Of a DNA stretch of 64,000 nucleotides, positions 16,512-26,424 are shown piece after piece. Position 1 is the stretch's first letter. Each line of letters starts with the position of its first letter. This DNA comes from Eximiradius sp. (GTDB lineage Bacteria; Bacteroidota; Ignavibacteria; Kapaibacteriales; UBA2268). Position numbers and translations under genes: made by a program. The notes under the pieces were generated by a model. That model saw only the letters and a list, made by a program, of their open reading frames with translations, ran no database searches and was not told where the DNA came from. The DNA lies in contig CAKZLY010000007.1 in assembly GCA_937127445.1 (NCBI GenBank), forward strand, positions 1 to 64,000, given 5' to 3'.

Positions 16512-18797
16512 TTAGGAATTTACTTGCTTTCTTTCTTTTTTATGACGAAAAATAGCCCAGAAAAATCCAACTACTATTAAAATAGTGCCGAGCCATACAA
16601 AATTGATAAATGGTTTGATAGCGAAGTCAAAAGAGAAAAGTTGAACAGGCTCAGCAATTGGTTCACCCTCACGTTGAAAAACAAATGCAGCTTGCGAGCC
16701 ACCTTGCATCATCGCAATAAGTTCTGAAAAACCAACCATAATATTTGTTCCTGGGATTTGCCTCATTTCTGGGATGCCTTCCTTAGAATTAATGTCTATT
16801 GCTGAATATAGAGTATCGACATATTTTTCGTTTGACAAAGTAATTTCAACAGCAACGCCTAATCTTACTCTATTATCCGCCGACATTTCCATTGCGTGGT
16901 TCATATCAAACCCGAGCATCTTGATTTGCAAAGAAGTATCGAGTGGCACTTTTGACACTTCTTCGCGAGCAAGCAAAACCATTGGTAAATTTGACTTTCT
17001 TTCTGTTGATTTAGGTGAAATGTAAATATCATAACAAGGTTTTTCAATAATACCGGGCTCGAGAAAAGGCGCCATACGGTCGTTGAAATCGCTCCAATAG
17101 AAGATTGGTTTTAAAGTATGCGTGTTTTCACCTTTTTTTGCAGTAATGATAAATTCATATTTTTCTCTATCCTGAAAATGCTTTTCGATTTGGTTGATTT
17201 TTTCGAAAGTGATGTCGTAACCAAACACATTGGTTTTATCGCCGAGAGCAAGAGTAACGTGCTGAGTGGAAGAATATGCACCAGAAATCAATGCACCAAG
17301 CAGAAGGAAAGCCACCCCCATATGAGAAATATAAATCCCGAAGCTATATTTGTAAGATTTCCAGTTGCGAATAATAAATTCAAGATTAACAATAATAGTG
17401 TAAATTGCAGCAAAAGCAAGCATGAGGTAAGTAACAGAATTGATACCTAACCAAAAAACAATCAATGACAAAACAATTGAAATAGATAATGAAATAGAAA
17501 TTCTGTTTATTTTGCTTTTAAAATCCGTAGAATGCCAGTGTAAGTAAAGAGAAAAAGCACTTGTTAATAACATCAAGATAGCAAAAGGCAAATTCCATTT
17601 ATCGTAGAAAGAAATATCAACACTAGACTTTTGAGAACCCAAAATTTCTGTAAAAAGAGGCCAGTTAGTTCCAATAAAAACAATTATTGCAATAGCAAAA
17701 AGAATAATCGAACCAAGAGACAGGAAAAATTCACGCGAACTTCCTTTGAAATCAATTGCTCCGGAAATAGTAGAAATTTCATTTGAACGGATAATTAGCG
17801 AAATTATGCCAATTAAAAAGAAAACAGCAAGCGAGACCACCAATAAAGAATAAATAAACTTGCCAGGCTCACCAAAAGAATGAACAGAAATATCGCCTAA
17901 AACACCACTACGAGTTAAAAATGTTGCATAAAGCACCAAAGTGAAAGAAATAATAGCAATTACAAAATTAGTTCGGACAAGTCCTTTTGTACGTCTCTGA
18001 ACAAGCATGGTATGAACAAGAGCAACAGCGACGAGCCAAGGAAGAAGCGATGCGTTTTCGACTGGGTCCCACCCCCAAAAGCCACCCCAACCAAGCACCT
18101 CATATGCCCAAAAGCCACCGAGCATAATCCCAAGTCCAAGAATACCTGTAGCCGCAAGTGTCCAAGGTAAAGAGATCTCGATCCAGTTATGATATTCCCT
18201 CTTGATTAATCCTGCTACTGCAAATACAAAAGGGACGCTCATCATTGCATATCCAGCAAAAACAATTGGTGGATGAATAGCGTTCCAGTAATTTTGCAAA
18301 ATTGGATTTAGACCACGACCGTTTGGAGGAGTAAATCCAACGGGAGTTCCGCTATCAGTGAATGCTTCCCAAATGTACTGAAATGGGCTCTTTGAAACGA
18401 GCATCAAAGTCAGGAATACCAGTATTAGAGAATAAAACCCCATTACTAATTCCTGGTAACCGTGTTTTTTGGCATAAGGTTGCAAAAAGAAGCCAATAAG
18501 CACCATCATCAGTGCCCAAAGCAAAATAGAGCCTTCTTGCCCGGAATAGAAAGAGGTAATTAGCAATCCAAGTGGCAATTCTCTTGAAGAATAAGACCAG
18601 ATGTAGTAGTATTGAAAATTATATGAGAGAATATTCGACAAAAGAAACGCAGAAGCAAAAACAATTGCAGCAAAAAGTCCCCAATAGGAATATTCTGCAA
18701 TTTTTATATTCTTTCTGTTCTTTAAGGCTAAAAAGTAAAAAAGAGTAGATAATAAAGAGAAAATTAGAGAAACGTATATGGATAATTTACCGATCAT
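16512..18797 (-). CDS. ccmF: Cytochrome c maturation heme lyase CcmF
   Basis: A 761-residue polytopic membrane protein of System I cytochrome c biogenesis. With CcmH/CcmI it attaches heme from holo-CcmE to apocytochrome CXXCH motifs in the periplasm. The tryptophan-rich WWD motif is clear as GGFWGWDPVENASLLPWL near residues 228-245, and the preceding HPPIVFAGYAMM carries a conserved heme-ligand histidine. A later histidine lies in the GIYISHMGVAFLLLG helix, and a large periplasmic region lies near the C terminus before the last span. It follows ccmE by 35 bp on the same strand. The remaining ccm genes are not in the window. Confidence 0.94.
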   Translation of the reverse strand: MIGKLSIYVSLIFSLLSTLFYFLALKNRKNIKIAEYSYWGLFAAIVFASAFLLSNILSYNFQYYYIWSYSSRELPLGLLITSFYSGQEGSILLWALMMVLIGFFLQPYAKKHGYQELVMGFYSLILVFLTLMLVSKSPFQYIWEAFTDSGTPVGFTPPNGRGLNPILQNYWNAIHPPIVFAGYAMMSVPFVFAVAGLIKREYHNWIEISLPWTLAATGILGLGIMLGGFWAYEVLGWGGFWGWDPVENASLLPWLVAVALVHTMLVQRRTKGLVRTNFVIAIISFTLVLYATFLTRSGVLGDISVHSFGEPGKFIYSLLVVSLAVFFLIGIISLIIRSNEISTISGAIDFKGSSREFFLSLGSIILFAIAIIVFIGTNWPLFTEILGSQKSSVDISFYDKWNLPFAILMLLTSAFSLYLHWHSTDFKSKINRISISLSISIVLSLIVFWLGINSVTYLMLAFAAIYTIIVNLEFIIRNWKSYKYSFGIYISHMGVAFLLLGALISGAYSSTQHVTLALGDKTNVFGYDITFEKINQIEKHFQDREKYEFIITAKKGENTHTLKPIFYWSDFNDRMAPFLEPGIIEKPCYDIYISPKSTERKSNLPMVLLAREEVSKVPLDTSLQIKMLGFDMNHAMEMSADNRVRLGVAVEITLSNEKYVDTLYSAIDINSKEGIPEMRQIPGTNIMVGFSELIAMMQGGSQAAFVFQREGEPIAEPVQLFSFDFAIKPFINFVWLGTILIVVGFFWAIFRHKKERKQVNS

Positions 18798-18832
18798 AAA
18801 TAACCTAAAAAATGTTGATAATCATTTGTGAA

Positions 18833-19219
18833 TTATTTTTGCATTTTGCCTTCATATTTGCTGGGGCATTTAGTAAGAACTTCCGAAGCAATAAAAATAT
18901 CTCCTTCAAACTTCCCTTTAACAACAACCATCGGCGCAATATCGAAATTATTTGGTTTACCACCATTGTAGATAACTTCTGCTATTCCATTTTTTTCATC
19001 TTTCAAATGAAACTTAAATTGGTTTTTTTTGTTATCGTAGTTCGAGGGAAGTTCTTTAACCCAAGAACCAATAATTTGAACAGTTTTGAGTTCTTGGCGA
19101 GCAGTTGCAAAATCAGAATATTCAATTTTACTCGCATCGAATGAATAAATTGCTAAAATAATTAGGATAATCCCAGCAATAATTCCGATTAAATATTTTT
19201 TCTTCATAACTAAACTCAT
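18833..19219 (-). CDS. ccmE: Cytochrome c maturation heme chaperone CcmE, CxxxY type
   Basis: A 128-residue protein with an N-terminal membrane anchor (about residues 8-24) and an OB-fold periplasmic domain containing VQIIGSWVKELP, KFHLKDEKNGIAEVIYNGG and VVVKGKF. CcmE binds heme covalently and hands it to CcmF, the next gene. In most bacteria the heme is bound to the histidine of HxxxY; here the segment is LTKCPSKYEGK, giving Cys118-x-x-x-Tyr122. Cysteine-type CcmE is known from archaea and some bacteria such as Desulfovibrio. Two starts are possible, 19219 or 19207 (MKKKYLIG); neither has a strong ribosome site. Confidence 0.9.
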   Translation of the reverse strand: MSLVMKKKYLIGIIAGIILIILAIYSFDASKIEYSDFATARQELKTVQIIGSWVKELPSNYDNKKNQFKFHLKDEKNGIAEVIYNGGKPNNFDIAPMVVVKGKFEGDIFIASEVLTKCPSKYEGKMQK

Positions 19220-19295
19220 ATTTAATAATCAATTTTACCTAAAATAATAAAATTAATTTAAAAAAAGTAATTTTTTTGGGAAGCTTAATTCATTT

Positions 19296-22200
19296 TTAAG
19301 TGTGAATAAAATGAACTGGTAAAGAAAAAGTAAATGAAGTTCCAACACCAAGTTCGGAGTGAAAGCTAATTTCTCCACCTAATTTTTCGACAGCATTTTT
19401 AACAATATATAATCCAAGTCCGGTGCCTTGAATTGATTCGGAATTTTCACCACGATAGAATTGTTCGAAAATATGTTTTTTATCATTTTCAGGAATTCCA
19501 AATCCTTGGTCTTTAACTTGAACATAAATAACATTATCTTCGACAAGCCCGACAGAAATATTGACATCTGTATTCATTGGAGAATATTGGACAGCGTTTG
19601 TAACCAAATTCATCATAATAGTTTTAAATAAGTTTTCTTCTGTAACAATCATTGGATTTTGAAGCTCCACAGATATTTGGAAATTATGGTGATATTGGTC
19701 TATTGCTTTGATTTCATCAACCACATTTTCTATTAAGTTAGCAACATTAAATGGAGAAAAATGGATTTCGCTGAGGACATCTTCTTCGCTTAGATGACCA
19801 GTAACAAGAACGTTATCGAGCAAATGAGTCATTTGGCGAGCAGCTATACGAATTCTATCTACGTGCTTAGAAAGAGTGCCTAAGTCGTTTTTAACAATTG
19901 CAAGTTCCATAAGGAAAAGCGATGTAAGCATAACGGTGAGAGGAGAACGATATTCTTCCGAAATCATTTTTAGGAAACGCGCGCGAAGTTCGCTAAATTC
20001 TTTTTCTTTAAGATAGGCAGATTGGAGCTCATCTTTTGCAGAGCGAAGCTCTTCAAGAGCATCTTCGAGTTCAGCAGTCCGCAGTCGGACGCGTTCCTCG
20101 AGTTCGACATTCATTGATTTGAGTGCTTTTTCATTTTGTTCATTAATAATTGCAGCGGCAAAGATGCGAGAAGCAATTTCGAGAGCATCAATTTCTTGTC
20201 GGATCCATTGTTGTTTAGTTTCAACGTTTCTTATTAAGAAAAATCCCCAGAATTTGTTGTATGGAGTAATTGGAATAAAAGTAAGAGAAGTAAATTGAAA
20301 ATTTGCGGGGAAATTCAAATCGTTAGTAGGTAGTTCATCATAATGAATGACAACAATTTCACCGGCAAGCAGTTTATTTTTAATGTTGCGGTTTGCTGTT
20401 AGTATAAATTTGAATTCAGGACTGGTGCATAATTGTTCGTTAGTAATGTCAATTAAAGAAGAGTAATTCAAACATTTCAAATCAAACGTATCATCGTTTT
20501 CGCTGATATGCTCGAATAAATACACTATAGACGAATCGGTGATCGAAAGAAGTCTATCGAGGCTTACTTTAATTTTATTACGCCAATTTGGTTCAATAAG
20601 GAATTGTTCGGCTGCGTGACTTATGGTTTCTAATATTTCGTCTTTTCTTGAAATAATTTTATGCAGACGTTTTGTTGTGGTTAAATCATCAACAATTCCA
20701 ATAAAATAATGAAACTCACAAGGTTCATTAATTGATACTTCGCTCAGTAAAATATTACGAATTTCACCATTTTTTCTACGGACAGTTAGCTCAAAACTTG
20801 TTGGGAGTTTTTTTCCTTCAAGCGATTCAAGAGCACGTTTGCGAATGATTGAGCGGGAGTTTTCCTCGATTAAATTAAAGTAGTCGAATGCAGGAGATAA
20901 AAGTTCGTCTTTTGTGTATCCAGAGAACTCACAAAATTTTGGATTGATATAAAGGAATTTATGGTCCTTCATAATAAACATAGGATCGGTAGCATTTTCC
21001 AGCAGAGAATAATATTTTTTTTCACTTTCAATTAGTTTGGTCTGAATTACATGTCTATTCAATGCAAGTGATAAAACATTAAGAATCCTTAAAAGGATTT
21101 TAATATCTCCCTTGTTAAACTTTGAATCTTTGTTGGCGAGGAAAATATATCCAAAATTTTTTCCTTCAATATCTATGGGTGCATAAAGGTAATTTTCTAT
21201 CGCTAAGATATTGTCGTTTAATTTGATTTGAACGGGTTTATTGAAATTTTCATAGAGATAATTATCTTTTGCAAATTGCTCTCTAATAAAATTATCTAAT
21301 ATTGAAATTGCATTATTATCAAATTCAAAAATAGAGCTATGAATAATATTAATGTGTTCACCGATATTGTTTATTGTAAGGAAACTAAAATGATTAGCGA
21401 ATAAATTAGTAAAAGAGTAAAGCATCAGTTGACAAATTTTATGAAGTTCAGTTTCGTTGATAACATAATTTGAAATTGTAGCGACATTAACATTTATATT
21501 CACTTCACTTTGGAGCTGAATTTCTTTGCTAACTCTATCAATTGCAGATACTAATATATTAGAAAAGGTTCTTAGTAAAGCTGAATCCTCATTTCGCCAA
21601 GAGTTGTCGAGCATAGCATTAAAAATTGCAATGCCTCCGTACAAATCATTATCATAGATTACAGGAACGATGAAAATGTTTGATAATCCCAGTAATTTCA
21701 TATACTTCCGCACTTCAGGAAAAGTATTTTCAATTTCAATTAAAAAATTATCTGAAACATAGTTACTCTTTTTAAAGAATGAATAAATCCACTGATGAAT
21801 ATTGTCGATTCTTTCTTTGAATTTATTGACATTTACTTGCAATGTGTTAGCGAAAAATGCATATTCGGGGGTGACAATCCCATCGCTAACCATGTAAAGA
21901 ACAATTCCATCAGCGTTAGCAAAGTAACAGAATCTTTTGAGTGCATTTAGAGTCTTGTCTTCAAGTTCATAAGTTTCTAAACTTGTGAAATCTTGGGCTA
22001 TTTCGCTGAGAAGCTTTTCGAAATTTTTTCTATATTCAAGGTTTAATCGAAGAAGTTTATTGCTCTTGTCTTCTTTGATAATAATGCCAATATATTGGTT
22101 CTCATCTTCAATAACAGGATAATAAATGACATAAATATTCTTCGTTTTGTTATCTCCAAAGAATAAAGTATATTCAGATGTTGAGGGTTTTTCGTTTGTG

Positions 22201-22460
22201 TAAGCAATGTTATATAAGTTTTTATATAGGCTTTCTATAAAGTTTTCGTTCAGATAATCCTTGCTACTTTGATTAACATATTTGACAAAAAGTTCATTGA
22301 TTTTTAAGCTTTTAATAGTATCAATAGGTATTTCAAAGATATTTTCAGCAAAATTATTGCAGTAGATAATATTGCACTCTTTGTCAACAATCAGAAGTGC
22401 TTCTTTAGATAGTTCGAAGAGCTGTTCGAATATACTAATTGATATAGAATTGTTATTCAT
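19296..22460 (-). CDS. Multi-sensor histidine-kinase-like protein lacking the H-box histidine
   Basis: A 1054-residue soluble sensor with no membrane span. Domains in order are: PAS (about 8-130), GAF-like (about 150-310), a second GAF-like region (about 330-480), PAS (about 485-610, with LYINPKFCEFSGYTKDEL), a third GAF-like region (about 620-790), a coiled coil, HisKA (about 825-895) and HATPase_c (about 930-1050). The ATPase boxes look intact: N box MNLVTNAVQYSP, G1 VKDQGFGIPE, F EQFYRG, G2 GTGLGLYIVK. In the dimerisation helix the canonical SHE-x-R-x-P reads S-E-E-Y-R-S-P, placing Glu835 (19956-19958) where the phospho-acceptor histidine should be. Ordinary His-to-Asp phosphotransfer is therefore not expected. 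It lies upstream of ccmE in the same direction, 76 bp away; no response regulator is adjacent. Confidence 0.88.
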   Translation of the reverse strand: MNNNSISISIFEQLFELSKEALLIVDKECNIIYCNNFAENIFEIPIDTIKSLKINELFVKYVNQSSKDYLNENFIESLYKNLYNIAYTNEKPSTSEYTLFFGDNKTKNIYVIYYPVIEDENQYIGIIIKEDKSNKLLRLNLEYRKNFEKLLSEIAQDFTSLETYELEDKTLNALKRFCYFANADGIVLYMVSDGIVTPEYAFFANTLQVNVNKFKERIDNIHQWIYSFFKKSNYVSDNFLIEIENTFPEVRKYMKLLGLSNIFIVPVIYDNDLYGGIAIFNAMLDNSWRNEDSALLRTFSNILVSAIDRVSKEIQLQSEVNINVNVATISNYVINETELHKICQLMLYSFTNLFANHFSFLTINNIGEHINIIHSSIFEFDNNAISILDNFIREQFAKDNYLYENFNKPVQIKLNDNILAIENYLYAPIDIEGKNFGYIFLANKDSKFNKGDIKILLRILNVLSLALNRHVIQTKLIESEKKYYSLLENATDPMFIMKDHKFLYINPKFCEFSGYTKDELLSPAFDYFNLIEENSRSIIRKRALESLEGKKLPTSFELTVRRKNGEIRNILLSEVSINEPCEFHYFIGIVDDLTTTKRLHKIISRKDEILETISHAAEQFLIEPNWRNKIKVSLDRLLSITDSSIVYLFEHISENDDTFDLKCLNYSSLIDITNEQLCTSPEFKFILTANRNIKNKLLAGEIVVIHYDELPTNDLNFPANFQFTSLTFIPITPYNKFWGFFLIRNVETKQQWIRQEIDALEIASRIFAAAIINEQNEKALKSMNVELEERVRLRTAELEDALEELRSAKDELQSAYLKEKEFSELRARFLKMISEEYRSPLTVMLTSLFLMELAIVKNDLGTLSKHVDRIRIAARQMTHLLDNVLVTGHLSEEDVLSEIHFSPFNVANLIENVVDEIKAIDQYHHNFQISVELQNPMIVTEENLFKTIMMNLVTNAVQYSPMNTDVNISVGLVEDNVIYVQVKDQGFGIPENDKKHIFEQFYRGENSESIQGTGLGLYIVKNAVEKLGGEISFHSELGVGTSFTFSLPVHFIHT

Positions 22461-22525
22461 TTTGCAAAAAAATAATCATCACTCAGAAAATAAAAATAAG
22501 AAACTAAAATAAGTAAATCAAAAAA

Positions 22526-24139
22526 TTATTTTTTTTGTGCGTTAATTCGTAACCAAGCATCGTAAAAAGGTAAAGATTCTTTCCATTTTGGTTGATTAGA
22601 ACTATTGGCGAAGGCAAACACAATATCGAATAGTAAATTAGCGTGTTGCAATGCAGCATCATAATTAACTGAAAACTTAAAGTCGTCGTTGGGTGTATGG
22701 TAAATATGATGGGCATAATGATAGTATTTTTCGGAAGCTTCCTCTGAAGTATAATTTTCTAAATCAAGCCCATCCATAACAAGCAAAGCAGGTACGCCAT
22801 TTCTTGCAAAAGAATAATTATCTGAATAAACAAAGGAATTATCCAATGCAAAGGAAGGCAGTTCCGATAAATATAGATTATTTGTTTTTAAGATACTATC
22901 TAAAACATTTAAACTATCTAAAAACTCTGCACCAATTGCAACCACTGATTTAAATTTATCCAAAAAAGCAATTCCGTCGATATTAATATTCAGAATAGTT
23001 TTGTAGAGCGGGCGTGCGGGATAATCACAATAATAGGCTGAACCGAGCAAGCCTTGTTCTTCTGCCGTTGTGAAAAGGAAAATAATAGAACGTTTGGGTT
23101 TGCGATTGGCTCCCATAATTGTGCGAGCAATTTCAAGTGTGGCAGCACATCCGAGAGCATTATCGGTAAGCCCATTGTAAATACTGTCGTTGCCAAAAGG
23201 GATACCAATACCAAGATGGTCATAATGGGCAGAAACTAAGACGTAGCTGTCGCGTAATTTTTCATCAGAGCCTTGAATAAGGCCAACAACATTAACAGCG
23301 AGGAAATCGTGACGTTCAACTTGAGGTTTGAATTCAAAAAAAGTGTTTAGCGGGAAACTTGATAATTTATTATTATTAGCAAGCTCCAAAATCTGATTTA
23401 GAGAGTAACCAGATTGGGCAAAGATAAAATCAGAAGCGATTGGGTTAAGAACAATACACAAATTTTTATTTAAATTGTAAGCGAGTGAGAAATCATCGAA
23501 TTGGTAATTAAGTTTCATTTTATCCCAATGATTCTGATTTGAAATGCTTTTGGTTGAGACGATTATTAATGCAGCAGCACCACGAGAGAGAGCAATGATT
23601 TGTTTAGTTTCGAAGCTTGAATAAGTAGTAGGTCGTTCGCCTGCAAAAAAATCGGGTGAAGAAGAATGTGGTTCGCCATCCAAAACTACAATAACTTTTC
23701 CACGAACATCAATATTTAAGTAATCGTTGTAATCAAATTCGGGAGCAACGATGCCAAATCCTGCAAATACCATTTCTGTGCGGCGAGAAAGAAAAATCTG
23801 GTGAGAAATTTTGTAAACTAAATAGTCATCGTTTAGAGAGTACTCGCGAAAATTGTTTTCGGAATAAATAGTTAGTTTTGTTTCAGGGAGTAGTTTAGTG
23901 GAGTGCATAGGAATATATTGATAGAAAGTGCCTTCGTTGCCAAGAGGTTTCACGCCGTATTTATGTAATTCTGAGGCTAAATATTTAGCAGCAATTTCAC
24001 TACCGAACGAACCCGTTAGTCGACCTGCCAAAAAATCACTTGCAAGAAAATTAACGTGACTGATAATCTGATTTTTATTAATCTCTGCAATCAGGCAAGA
24101 AGCAAACAGCAAGGTTATTATCTTTAGATATACTCTCAT
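22526..24139 (-). CDS. Secreted M28-family zinc aminopeptidase
   Basis: A 537-residue exported metallopeptidase with an N-terminal signal peptide (cleavage near LIAEI) and a PA-like insert in the N-terminal half. The M28 dizinc site follows: SAHYDHLG (His and the acid two residues on), LTDNALG (bridging Asp), TTAEEQGLLG (general base Glu and zinc Glu), NINIDGI (Asp) and HTPNDD (last His). It should release N-terminal amino acids from peptides outside the cytoplasm. I start at ATG 24139; the frame extends three codons further to a TTG, which would put nothing conserved in front. It stands alone, divergent from flhA. Confidence 0.9.
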   Translation of the reverse strand: MRVYLKIITLLFASCLIAEINKNQIISHVNFLASDFLAGRLTGSFGSEIAAKYLASELHKYGVKPLGNEGTFYQYIPMHSTKLLPETKLTIYSENNFREYSLNDDYLVYKISHQIFLSRRTEMVFAGFGIVAPEFDYNDYLNIDVRGKVIVVLDGEPHSSSPDFFAGERPTTYSSFETKQIIALSRGAAALIIVSTKSISNQNHWDKMKLNYQFDDFSLAYNLNKNLCIVLNPIASDFIFAQSGYSLNQILELANNNKLSSFPLNTFFEFKPQVERHDFLAVNVVGLIQGSDEKLRDSYVLVSAHYDHLGIGIPFGNDSIYNGLTDNALGCAATLEIARTIMGANRKPKRSIIFLFTTAEEQGLLGSAYYCDYPARPLYKTILNINIDGIAFLDKFKSVVAIGAEFLDSLNVLDSILKTNNLYLSELPSFALDNSFVYSDNYSFARNGVPALLVMDGLDLENYTSEEASEKYYHYAHHIYHTPNDDFKFSVNYDAALQHANLLFDIVFAFANSSNQPKWKESLPFYDAWLRINAQKK

Positions 24140-24288
24140 AAAAAACAATTTACTTAATAATGAAAAATAAAAAAAATTTGAATGAAAAAAATTTATTGTT
24201 CAATAAATGGCAAGGAAATTGACGATAATCAGAATGATATAATAGAAATAGCATAAATACTATGTTTTTTGAATGATGAAGAAAAAAA

Positions 24289-26412
24289 ATGGCTAAAAAT
24301 ACACAAATAGATGTATTAAATTCACCTGCTATGAGCAAAATTCGCAATAATGTACTTCCGCAATTGAGCAGGAACAGGGATTTATTATTAGCGATGGGCG
24401 TTTTGCTCATATTGGGGTTATTAATTATACCATTGCCACCAAAACTATTAGATATATTTTTAGCGACAAATATTACTTTGTCTGTGTTAATCTTGATGAT
24501 TGCGATTTACATAAGAACGCCGCTGGAATTTTCTTCGTTTCCAGCAGTGTTGCTTATGACAACATTGTTTCGATTAGGATTGAATGTGGCAACTACGCGT
24601 TTAATTTTAGGCGAGGCTTCGGCAGGGGATATTATTCAAGCATTTGGATCATTTGTAATCAAGGGAAATTATGTAGTTGGCGTTATAATATTTCTTATCT
24701 TACTTGTAATCAATTTTATTGTAGTAATCAAGGGTTCTACACGTATTGCAGAAGTAAGTGCTCGTTTTACTTTGGATGCATTACCCGGCAAGCAGATGAG
24801 TATTGATGCAGATTTGAATGCAGGATATATAGATGAGGCAACTGCAAAAAAACGACGCGAAGACCTAACTCGCGAGGCAGACTTCTTTGGTGCAATGGAC
24901 GGTGCTGCAAAGTTTATCAAAGGAGATGCGATAGCAGGACTTGTAATAACGGGAGTTAATATTCTTGGAGGACTTGCCGTAGGGATGTTGCAATTCGATA
25001 TGGATTTTGCAACTGCTGCTTCTACATATACAATTTTGACAATTGGTGATGGACTTGTAGCACAGATACCTTCGCTTCTTATTTCTGTTTCGGGTGGCTT
25101 GGTTGTTACACGTTCGAGCGGCTCAGATTACCTGGATACGGAGCTATCGTTTCAAATAGGTAGTCGTCCTAAACCTCTCGCGATTACTTCAATAGTATTA
25201 TTAGTAATGGGAACCATACCAGGTTTCCCATTTATCCCATTTTTTATTCTCTCGGTTATAACCGGAGCATTTGCTTATTACCGGCACAAACAAATGAGAC
25301 AAGAATCAGAAAAGAAACTGAAAGAAGAAATTGAAAAAGCAGAAGAAATTAGTGCCCCGCCTGAACAGCCGGTAGAGGAACTACTTAAAATAGATCCGGT
25401 AGAAATAGAATTAGGCTATGCCTTGATACAATTAGTTGACGAAACACAGGGAGGCGATGTATTCAAAAGAATAACAAATGTTCGGCGTCAATTAGCTCAG
25501 GAACTCGGTATAATTCTACCACCAGTAAGAGTAAGAGATAATTTGCAACTTGAACCAGAAGAATACGTTGTAAAAATTCGCAATAACGAGATTGCAAGAA
25601 ACAAGTTGTATCCTAATATGTTGCTTGCAATGAATCCTGGAAATGCCGAGGGCACTCTTGACGGAATTAATGTAACAGAACCGGTATTCGGATTGCCAGC
25701 TGTTTGGATAAATCAAAACTTACGAGAAAATGCAGAAGTAATGGGCTATACAGTTGTCGAAGCAGCTACTGTACTAACAACACATTTGACAGAATTGCTG
25801 CGGCGAAATGCCGATAAACTTCTAACGCGTCAAGAGGTGAAGCGATTAATTGACAACTTGAAAGACGATTATCCCGCACTTTTAGAAGAAATACAACAGG
25901 AACAATTACCACTTGTACTTGTTCAGAAAGTGTTACAAAATCTACTTTCTGAGGGAATACCAATTAGAGATTTGCCTATAGTTCTGGAATCAATTCTTGA
26001 ATATTCAAAAGTAACAAAAAATACTGATGTTTTGACAGAATACGTACGTCATAATTTATCTGAAACCATAAAAAAATTATATCAAGATAGATTCGGAGTA
26101 ATTCACGCAATTGCATTAGATCCGCAAATCGAAGAGAAAATCACGAATGCACTTCAAATGCATGGGACAACTGCAATAGCACCATCGATGGGATTACCAC
26201 CCGATTTTATCGAAGCAATGAAAAATAGTTTAAATGAGGCAATCGAGGAAATTTCTCTTGCGGGATATTTGCCGTTAATAATTTGTTCTGCACAAATACG
26301 TCCTTATCTTTATAGAATGATTCACAATACTTATCCACTTGTAAGTGTTGTCAGTTTCACCGAGCTTCCTGCAGATACTGACATAGAAATACACGGGCAA
26401 GTGCGTGTATAA
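24289..26412 (+). CDS. flhA: Flagellar export gate protein FlhA
   Basis: A 707-residue integral membrane component of the flagellar type III export gate. The N-terminal half has about eight spans and the FHIPEP-family signature FRLGLNVATTRLIL near residue 95. The cytoplasmic loop GKQMSIDADLNAGYIDE is strongly conserved and needed for proton-driven export. The C-terminal cytoplasmic domain begins near residue 340 and includes GYTVVEAATVLTTHL. I favour FlhA over a virulence-type homologue because the loop and length match the flagellar branch. No other flagellar gene is in the window; the neighbours are an M28 peptidase (divergent) and fbp, which starts 12 bp downstream in the same direction. 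Confidence 0.93.
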   Translation: MAKNTQIDVLNSPAMSKIRNNVLPQLSRNRDLLLAMGVLLILGLLIIPLPPKLLDIFLATNITLSVLILMIAIYIRTPLEFSSFPAVLLMTTLFRLGLNVATTRLILGEASAGDIIQAFGSFVIKGNYVVGVIIFLILLVINFIVVIKGSTRIAEVSARFTLDALPGKQMSIDADLNAGYIDEATAKKRREDLTREADFFGAMDGAAKFIKGDAIAGLVITGVNILGGLAVGMLQFDMDFATAASTYTILTIGDGLVAQIPSLLISVSGGLVVTRSSGSDYLDTELSFQIGSRPKPLAITSIVLLVMGTIPGFPFIPFFILSVITGAFAYYRHKQMRQESEKKLKEEIEKAEEISAPPEQPVEELLKIDPVEIELGYALIQLVDETQGGDVFKRITNVRRQLAQELGIILPPVRVRDNLQLEPEEYVVKIRNNEIARNKLYPNMLLAMNPGNAEGTLDGINVTEPVFGLPAVWINQNLRENAEVMGYTVVEAATVLTTHLTELLRRNADKLLTRQEVKRLIDNLKDDYPALLEEIQQEQLPLVLVQKVLQNLLSEGIPIRDLPIVLESILEYSKVTKNTDVLTEYVRHNLSETIKKLYQDRFGVIHAIALDPQIEEKITNALQMHGTTAIAPSMGLPPDFIEAMKNSLNEAIEEISLAGYLPLIICSAQIRPYLYRMIHNTYPLVSVVSFTELPADTDIEIHGQVRV

Positions 26413-26424
26413 AAAAGATAAGAT

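Noticed and set aside
18812-19144. 110-residue plus-strand frame opposite ccmE
   Set aside because: Fully antisense to the OB-fold of CcmE, with composition of a shadow frame.
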